A stretch of 64,000 nt of DNA from Stenotrophomonas sp. SAU14A_NAIMI4_5 (GTDB lineage: Bacteria; Pseudomonadota; Gammaproteobacteria; Xanthomonadales; Xanthomonadaceae), in contig NZ_CP026003.1 in assembly GCF_003086795.1 (NCBI RefSeq), forward strand, positions 2,128,777 to 2,192,776, written 5' to 3'. Below, in pieces: positions 58,792 through 64,000 of the stretch. Under the pieces are notes generated by a model. The model worked only from the letters and a program-made list of their open reading frames with translations, had not been told where the DNA came from and did no database searches. Both the position numbers and the translations under genes were made by a program. Positions within the stretch are counted from its first letter, which is position 1; the number at the start of each line of letters is the position of its first letter.

Positions 58792-60042
58792 TCAGGCCAA
58801 CAACCGGGTCGCATCGAGCAGGATCATCGGCCGCTGGCTGATGCGGGCCACGCCACGGAACAGCTCGTTGGAGATCTGGCAGATGCGGGCGGTATCGGGC
58901 GGCTCGATCTGCGAATCGGTGAGGCTGGCCACGTCCTCGACCGCCGACACGCGCAGGCCGAGGGTTTCACCGTTCTCTTCCAGCACCACGATGCGGGTCT
59001 GCGCATCGTCTTCGGCGGTGGCCGCGCCCAGGTGGATGCCCAGGTCCATCACCGGCACCACCTGGCCACGCAGGTTCATGATGCCGAGCATGGCCGGGGC
59101 CGTGCCGCGCAGCGGCAGCAGCGGTACGGGCAGCACCACTTCCTGCACCTTCAGCAGTTCCAGTGCATAGGCCTGGGTGCCACAGCGCAGGCGCAGCCAG
59201 CGCGAGGTGCGTTCGGCGGCGCGGCGGTTGTGCGGGTTGGCGCCATGCGGCGGCTGGTGGGCCTGCGCCTGCAGTTCCTGCCAGCTGCCGGGGCGGATGC
59301 CGGGCGGCGCATCGAGGGCAACGCGCGGCGGCGGTGCGACGGCGGCGCGTGCGACCGGCGCAGGGGCCGGGCGCGGCGCTACCGGGATGGGCGCTGCGGG
59401 CGCGACCGGCGCAGGCGGCGGCACAGCCTCGCCTACGGCGGCGGCCTCGAAGGCGGCCTGCAGGGCAGGGCTGTCGGTGTGCGCCAGGCGATGGCTGTCG
59501 GCGCTGTCGGTTTCGTAGATTACTTCGTCCGGCAGGTCGTCCCAGGTCGGCTTGGGGGCGTCCGGCTCGGTGGTGGGTTCGGGTGCCGCTGCGCTCGCCG
59601 GAAGTGCCCCGGCGCTACCGGTGGTGTCGCCGGTCTCGTAGACCACTTCGGCGGGCAGGTCATCCCAGGTCGGTTCGCGTTCGGGCGCCGCAACGACGGC
59701 GGCGGTTTCGGGTGCCGCTGCGCTCGCCGGGCGTGGCCCGGCGCTACCGGGGGTGTCGCCGGTCTCGTAGATGACCTCGGCCGGCAGGTCGTCCCAGGTG
59801 GGTTCGCGTTCGGGCGCCGCGACCACGGCGGCTTCGAAGGCGGCTTCCAGCAGGGCGTCGTCCACGGCGGTTGCAACGGCCGTGTCGCCGGTTTCGTAGA
59901 TGACTTCGGCTGGCAGGTCGTCCCAGGTCGGTTCGCGCTCGGGCGCAGGCGCGGCGGCGACCGGCGCCGGCGGCGCGGCGACGGCGATGGCCTCGCCCAG
60001 CAGCTCGTCCAGATAGTCGTCCAGCACGCCGGGGGTGTTCAT
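58792..60042 (-). CDS. parP: ParP-like CheW-domain protein with internal repeats
   Basis: 416 residues from ATG 60040-60042, overlapping the parC stop by 4 bp. The N-terminal ~270 residues are Ala/Pro/acidic-rich and carry four copies of a PTWDDLPAEVIYETGDT-like unit. The C-terminal ~150 residues are a CheW-like domain (YALELLKVQEVVLPVPLLPL, then GIMNLRGQVVPVMDLGIHLG). This layout, a disordered N-terminus plus a CheW-like domain directly after a ParA-type gene, matches ParP, which stabilises the polar chemotaxis array with ParC. A plain CheW is the alternative. Two of the spacers between repeats look like GTAG REP elements read in frame. Confidence 0.8.
   Translation of the reverse strand: MNTPGVLDDYLDELLGEAIAVAAPPAPVAAAPAPEREPTWDDLPAEVIYETGDTAVATAVDDALLEAAFEAAVVAAPEREPTWDDLPAEVIYETGDTPGSAGPRPASAAAPETAAVVAAPEREPTWDDLPAEVVYETGDTTGSAGALPASAAAPEPTTEPDAPKPTWDDLPDEVIYETDSADSHRLAHTDSPALQAAFEAAAVGEAVPPPAPVAPAAPIPVAPRPAPAPVARAAVAPPPRVALDAPPGIRPGSWQELQAQAHQPPHGANPHNRRAAERTSRWLRLRCGTQAYALELLKVQEVVLPVPLLPLRGTAPAMLGIMNLRGQVVPVMDLGIHLGAATAEDDAQTRIVVLEENGETLGLRVSAVEDVASLTDSQIEPPDTARICQISNELFRGVARISQRPMILLDATRLLA
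59505..59945. repeat. Four in-gene repeats with REP-like spacers
   Basis: Blocks encoding (T)WDDLPxEVIYETxD occur near 59508-59560, 59626-59680, 59753-59810 and 59883-59938. The spacers at 59594-59623 and 59721-59750 read, on the minus strand, GGTAGCGCCGGGCCACGCCC and a degenerate form of it. These resemble the GTAG elements at 352-375 and 62709-62733. Confidence 0.75.
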
Positions 60043-60821
60043 GCTGCCTGCTCCAGGGCACGCGCGTCTTCGCCGAGGATCCAGTTCAGCGCACGGCGAT
60101 AGGCCGCCAGGCCGCGGCCCGGGTAGTCCTCGCCCACGCTGGGCAGGGTCAGGCCGGCGGCATTGCTGATGCGGGTGTCGATCGGGATCGCGTCTTCCCA
60201 CACACGGGTGCCGTGGCGGTCCTGCATGGTGCGCAGCGATTCGTTGCCGGCGCGGGTGCGGCGGTCGAACAGGGTCGGCAGGATCGAGATCGGCAGCGGA
60301 CGGCGGCGCGAGCGCTCGACCATCTCGCCAGTGCGCACCATGCCGTCCAGTCCGTGCAGGGCCAGCGGCTCGGCCTGGGTCGGAATGATCAGGCGGTCGG
60401 CTGCGGCCAGCGCGTTGATCATCAGCAGGCCGAGGGTCGGCGCGCAGTCCAGCAGGATGTAGTCGTGCTGGCCCTGGTGGCGGGCCAGCGCGTTCTGCAG
60501 CGCGAGGCCAAGCCCGGGCTGGTTGGCGCTGCGCCGTTCCAGGGTGGCCAGCGAGGCCTGCGCGCAGACGTAGTCCAGGCCGCCGATGCTGCTGGGGTGG
60601 CTCAGCGTGGACAGCTCGGCCGGCGGCGCGCCGAACAGTTCCAGCACGCCGGCCGGCGCCGGCTCGAGCGGCACGCCGAAGGCGCGGGTGAGCGAGGCGT
60701 GCGGGTCCAGGTCGATCAACAGCACGCGGTGGCCCTGTGCGGCCAGGCCGCGACCGAGGGCGAGGGTGGTGGTGGTCTTGCCGACTCCACCCTTCTGGTT
60801 GGCGACTGCCCAGATGCGCAT
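60039..60821 (-). CDS. parC: ParC-type ParA-family ATPase for array positioning
   Basis: 260 residues. The deviant Walker A box is NQKGGVGKTTTTLALGRGLA, with LIDLDPHASLTRAFG and DYILLDCAPTLGLLMINALA (Walker B) following. In polarly flagellated bacteria the ParA homologue encoded between motD and a CheW-like gene (ParC) places chemotaxis arrays at the pole and controls their segregation. It overlaps parP by 4 bp and starts 4 bp after the motD stop. Confidence 0.9.
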   Translation of the reverse strand: MRIWAVANQKGGVGKTTTTLALGRGLAAQGHRVLLIDLDPHASLTRAFGVPLEPAPAGVLELFGAPPAELSTLSHPSSIGGLDYVCAQASLATLERRSANQPGLGLALQNALARHQGQHDYILLDCAPTLGLLMINALAAADRLIIPTQAEPLALHGLDGMVRTGEMVERSRRRPLPISILPTLFDRRTRAGNESLRTMQDRHGTRVWEDAIPIDTRISNAAGLTLPSVGEDYPGRGLAAYRRALNWILGEDARALEQAA

Positions 60822-60825
60822 CGGG

Positions 60826-61848
60826 TTACTCCTTCATTGCCGGGGGAACGGCGGCGCCGACGCGGCTGCCAGCCGGCACCGGCGGCAACTGCACCGGTGC
60901 GATGGGGGAAACGGGGGCGCTGCGCGGTGCGGCAGCGGCTTCGGTGGTCGTGCCGGCGGCGGCATTGCCGCCACCTGCAGCGGCATTCAGGCGATCGCCC
61001 AGCGGATCGACGGCATGGCTGGTGTCGGCCAGGATGATGACCATCACCCGCCGGTTGCGGTTGCGGCCCTGTGCGCTGTCATTGGCGTCGCGCGGGCGGA
61101 ACTGGCCGTAGCCGACCATGGCCAGCCGCGAGGGCTGCACGCCCTGGTCGGCGAACAGGTGCACCACGCTGGCGGCGCGACCGGCCGACAATTCCCAGTT
61201 GGACGGGAAGGTCGCGGTGGCGATCGGCACGTCGTCGGTGTGGCCTTCCACGCGCACGCTGTTGGGCACGTCCCGCAGCACCTCGGCCAGGCTGGCCAGG
61301 GTCTGTCGTGCGTGCACGTCCAGCGCGGCCGAGCCGGTCGGGAACAGGATGTCGCTGTTGATCTCGACTTCGATCCACAGCTCGGTGCGGCGCACGCTGA
61401 TCATGCCGCGGTCGATCAGCGGCGACAGCGCGGCGGTCAGGCGGTCGGCGATGCTGTTGAGCTGGCGCTCGGCGCGCGCGATCTGTTCCTGGTTGTGCAC
61501 CGAGACCGGCATGCGCATCTGCGAGGCCATCGCCGGCAGCAGGGTGGGATCGTGGGTGGGCGCGGGCGCCGACGGACCGATCTTCGTGCCCGACTTGATC
61601 ACAGAGGGGCTGTCCCAGCCGCCGCCCTGCACCTGCTTGTTGCCCAACTGCACCGGGTTGATGGTGCGCGGCGCACCACCGAAGGCATCGGTCAGGGCAT
61701 CGGCCATGATCCGGTACTTGCCCTCGTTGACCGAGGAAATGGCGTACATGACCACGAAGAAGGCGAGCAGCAACGTCATCAGGTCGGCATAGGGGATGGC
61801 CCATGCCTCGTGGTTGGCGTGCTCTTCGTGCTGCTTGCGGCGGGCCAT
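60826..61848 (-). CDS. motD: MotD flagellar stator (MotB-like)
   Basis: 340 residues. A single N-terminal membrane helix carries the proton-binding Asp (WAIPYADLMTLLLAFFVVMY), and a peptidoglycan-binding OmpA-like domain covers about 160-275 (LFPTGSAALDVHARQTLASL, VEGHTDDVPI, GRNRNRRVMVIIL). The Ala/Pro-rich tail is long. With MotC it forms an inner-membrane stator unit powering the flagellum. The stator is of the MotCD kind, known from Pseudomonas as the one used in swarming. It starts 1 bp after motC. Confidence 0.94.
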   Translation of the reverse strand: MARRKQHEEHANHEAWAIPYADLMTLLLAFFVVMYAISSVNEGKYRIMADALTDAFGGAPRTINPVQLGNKQVQGGGWDSPSVIKSGTKIGPSAPAPTHDPTLLPAMASQMRMPVSVHNQEQIARAERQLNSIADRLTAALSPLIDRGMISVRRTELWIEVEINSDILFPTGSAALDVHARQTLASLAEVLRDVPNSVRVEGHTDDVPIATATFPSNWELSAGRAASVVHLFADQGVQPSRLAMVGYGQFRPRDANDSAQGRNRNRRVMVIILADTSHAVDPLGDRLNAAAGGGNAAAGTTTEAAAAPRSAPVSPIAPVQLPPVPAGSRVGAAVPPAMKE

Positions 61849-61849
61849 G

Positions 61850-62590
61850 TCAGTGCAGGAAGCCGGTGAGGTTGGTTTCGATGTTGCGCGGGTTCTCGCC
61901 CTGGGCGATCGAGATCAGGCCTTCGATGACCATTTCGCGGTCGCGGGTGTTGTGCGCGATCACGCCCTTCAGCTTGGCGGCGATGGGCAGGAACAGCAGG
62001 TTCGCCGAGGCGATGCCATAGATGGTGGCGGTGAACGCGGCGGCGATGCCGTGGCCCAGCTTGCTGGGGTCGGCCAGGTTCTTCATCACCGCGATCAGGC
62101 CCAGCACGGCGCCGATGATGCCCAGGGTCGGTGCATAGATGCCCATGGCCTCGAAGACCTTGGCCGCGGCCTGGTCCTGGTGTTCCTGGCCGCTCAGTTC
62201 GATTTCCAGCATGTGCCGGATCGATTCGGGCTCCACGCCATCGACCAGCAGCTGCAGGCCCTTGCGCAGGAACGGGTCGCGCTGTGCTTCCACCTGCGAT
62301 TCCAGGCCCAGCAGGCCCTGGCGGCGGGCGATGTTGCTCCACTCGACGATCTGCTTGATCAGTTCGTGGCGGTCACTGTGCGGCGGGCGCACGACCCAGC
62401 GCACGATCTTGAAGGCGTGCTTGAACACCGCCGGGGCGGTGTGCAGCAGGATCGACGCCACGGTGCCGACGATCACGATCACGAAGGCGGCAGGCGACCA
62501 CAGCGAAGCCAGGCCGGCGCCTTTCAGGATGCTGCCGCCGACGAGCGAGGCCAGGGCGAGAAAGAGTCCAATGAGGCTGAGTCTATCCAT
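61850..62590 (-). CDS. motC: MotC flagellar stator (MotA-like)
   Basis: 246 residues from ATG 62588-62590; an earlier in-frame ATG at 62629 is less likely. Four membrane helices are present: MDRLSLIGLFLALASLVGGS, AAFVIVIVGTVASILLHTAP, then APTLGIIGAVLGLIAVMKNL and ATIYGIASANLLFLPIAAKL. The cytoplasmic loop carries charged residues that act on FliG. It pairs with MotD. It follows cheA2 by 147 bp of REP-containing sequence and is essentially contiguous with motD. Confidence 0.94.
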   Translation of the reverse strand: MDRLSLIGLFLALASLVGGSILKGAGLASLWSPAAFVIVIVGTVASILLHTAPAVFKHAFKIVRWVVRPPHSDRHELIKQIVEWSNIARRQGLLGLESQVEAQRDPFLRKGLQLLVDGVEPESIRHMLEIELSGQEHQDQAAAKVFEAMGIYAPTLGIIGAVLGLIAVMKNLADPSKLGHGIAAAFTATIYGIASANLLFLPIAAKLKGVIAHNTRDREMVIEGLISIAQGENPRNIETNLTGFLH

Positions 62591-62668
62591 GGGTCCGGTA
62601 TCGGCTTGTGTGAATGGGACTTGAGACACCGGTAGATCGTGTACAGACGGTAGTCACAGTTTTCGGGT

Positions 62669-62733
62669 CGCCGGGCATGGCCCGGCGCTACCGCGCGGGG
62701 CCAGATCCGGTAGCGCCGGGCCATGCCCGGCGG
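62669..62733. repeat. GTAG REP pair between cheA2 and motC
   Basis: Inverse copy 62669-62692 (CGCCGGGCATGGCCCGGCG, then CTACC) and forward copy 62709-62733 (GGTAG head). They are practically identical to the pair at 311-375. Confidence 0.85.
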
Positions 62734-62737
62734 GGTT

Positions 62738-64000
62738 TCAGCGCAGGCCGTCCACGTCCAGGATCAGGGCCATGCGACCATCGCCGATCAAGGTTGCACC
62801 GGCGTAACCGCGCAGGCCGCGCAGGGCCTTGGGTAGCGGCTTGATCACCACTTCCTCGCGGCCGCGGACCTGGTCCACGACCAGGCCGAAGCGGGCTTCG
62901 CCGGCCTGCAGCACCACGATGGTCAGCAGGGTGGAGGCGGCCGGCGTCACATCCAGCCACTGGCGCAGGTCGACCAGCGGCAGGGTGTGCGAGCGGCGGT
63001 CCAGCACCGCACGGCCATCGAACCAGCCCAGCGAGGTGCGCGGCGCGTGCAGCACTTCCATCACGCGGGCCAGCGGCAGGGCGTAGACATCCTCGCCGGC
63101 CTGCACCAGCAGGGTCGGCAGGATGGCCAGGGTGAGCGGCACGCGGATCAGGAAGCGGCTGCCACGGCCCAGTTCGGACTGGATCTGGATCTGCCCGCTC
63201 AGTTCGCGGATGCGCGACTGCACCACGTCCATGCCGACGCCGCGGCCGGAAATATCGGTGACCTGCTGCTTGGTCGAGAAGCCGGGAAGGAACACCAGGT
63301 GCAGGCATTCCTCGCTGCTCAGGCGGGCGGCGGCTTCCGGATCGATCAGGCCCTTCTCGCGTGCCTTGGCGCGCAGCTTTTCCGGATCGATGCCGGCACC
63401 GTCATCCTGCACTTCGATGCTGACGTAGTCGCCTTCCTGCTGCGCCGACAGGCGCACATGGCCCATCCGCGGCTTGCCCTGGGCTTCACGCAGGTCAGGC
63501 ATTTCCACGCCGTGGTCGATGGCGTTGCGCACCAGGTGCACCAGCGGGTCGGCCAGCGCTTCGACCAGGTTGCGGTCCAGTTCGGTCTCGGCGCCGATCA
63601 GCTCCAGGTCCACTTCCTTCTGCAGCGAACGGGCGACGTCGCGGGCCACCTTCGGGAAGCGCGAGAACACCTTGCCGACCGGCTGCATGCGGGTGCGCAT
63701 GACCGCCGACTGCAGGCGCGCGGTGGCGATGTCCAGCGTCGACACGGCGCGGTCCAGCTCTTCGTCGCGCAGGCGGGTGCGCAGGGTCTTGAGCCGGTTC
63801 CGTGACAGCACCAGTTCGCCGATCAGGTTGACGATGGCGTCCAGGCGCTTGGTATCCACGCGCACGGTGTGTTCGGCTTCGGCCACCGGCTTGTTCGCCG
63901 CCGGCTTGGCCGCCGCGCGCGGCGCAGGTGCCGGTGCCGGCGGGGCCGCGACCGGTACCGCAGCCACCGGCTTGGCGCCGGGCACGGCACCGCCATGCAG
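62738..64000 (-). CDS. cheA: Second CheA, N-terminus outside window
   Basis: 421 codons visible; the frame continues past 64000, so only P3-P5 are seen. An Ala/Pro-rich linker (near 63900-63985) precedes P3 (DAIVNLIGELVLSRNRLKTL). P4 follows with NAIDHGVEMPDL, VQDDGAGIDPEKL and DISGRGVGMDVVQSRI, and then P5 (VYALPLARVMEVLHAPR). The P1 phosphorylation domain must lie to the right. It is the first readable gene of the operon towards motC-motD-parC-parP. Two CheA proteins in one locus imply either two arrays or a division of labour. Confidence 0.92.
   Translation of the reverse strand: MHGGAVPGAKPVAAVPVAAPPAPAPAPRAAAKPAANKPVAEAEHTVRVDTKRLDAIVNLIGELVLSRNRLKTLRTRLRDEELDRAVSTLDIATARLQSAVMRTRMQPVGKVFSRFPKVARDVARSLQKEVDLELIGAETELDRNLVEALADPLVHLVRNAIDHGVEMPDLREAQGKPRMGHVRLSAQQEGDYVSIEVQDDGAGIDPEKLRAKAREKGLIDPEAAARLSSEECLHLVFLPGFSTKQQVTDISGRGVGMDVVQSRIRELSGQIQIQSELGRGSRFLIRVPLTLAILPTLLVQAGEDVYALPLARVMEVLHAPRTSLGWFDGRAVLDRRSHTLPLVDLRQWLDVTPAASTLLTIVVLQAGEARFGLVVDQVRGREEVVIKPLPKALRGLRGYAGATLIGDGRMALILDVDGLR

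Noticed and set aside
59505..59945. CRISPR-like regularly spaced repeats
   Set aside because: The ~125-bp period repeats are in frame within parP, the spacers are similar to each other, and no cas gene is present.

Overview
The window is high-GC DNA that I assign to a Stenotrophomonas maltophilia-complex bacterium (Xanthomonadaceae). Three things point there: the complete rpf/DSF quorum-sensing locus with a xanthomonad gene order, the many short palindromes headed by GTAG (the SMAG type of REP element described from S. maltophilia), and the gene families present. No rRNA, tRNA, CRISPR array, prophage or insertion sequence was seen. The real genes are few and long. Very long overlapping frames on the opposite strand are GC-rich shadows and were not annotated.

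Region 1 (1-22.5 kb) is housekeeping plus rpf. It holds the recJ end, a VIT/DUF2135 secreted protein, an orphan Imm45-like protein, a PAP2 phosphatase, a divergent acyltransferase and membrane LytTR regulator pair, an M48 protease, prfB with its +1 frameshift, an XRE regulator, a large structured repeat block (10.2-11.0 kb), succinate-semialdehyde dehydrogenase, acetolactate synthase and lysS. Then come rpfG-rpfC (+) facing rpfF and rpfB (-). The recJ-prfB-lysS linkage known from other gammaproteobacteria is kept in order but split by two cassettes.

Region 2 (22.6-35 kb) holds the choline-to-betaine operon betI-betB-betA with a perfect palindromic operator, a Zeta-type toxin paired with a Phd/YefM-like antitoxin, a small secreted protein, and the aconitase genes acnA (-) and acnB (+) with a VapBC-type toxin-antitoxin pair between them.

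Region 3 (35-42.8 kb) is a LysR regulator (with two HTH units) divergent from an operon for the lower gallate / protocatechuate 4,5-cleavage route: CHA aldolase, oxalomesaconate tautomerase, a DctA-type carrier, an OprB-type porin, oxalomesaconate hydratase and PDC hydrolase. No ring-cleavage dioxygenase is present.

Region 4 (42.8-64 kb) is a chemotaxis/motor locus, all on the minus strand. In transcription order it is cheA2 (partial), motC, motD, parC, parP, a STAS protein, cheY, cheA1, mcp3, a PilZ (YcgR-like) protein, cheW, a secreted protein, mcp2, mcp1, cheR, cheD and cheB. The three receptors end in the same pentapeptide, DWQEF. At least four sigma-28 (FliA) type promoters are readable. 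RpfG (c-di-GMP phosphodiesterase), YcgR and a CRP/Clp-like site upstream of ycgR suggest that DSF and c-di-GMP signalling meets motility here.

Several non-coding signals are notable: direct repeats spaced 21 bp in front of the LytTR gene, a ~780-bp nested inverted repeat sharing a module with 48.4 kb, a second palindrome family (GGGGTC...GACCCC, five copies), GTAG repeats that supply the stop codons of four genes, and GTAG-like repeats inside the parP coding sequence.
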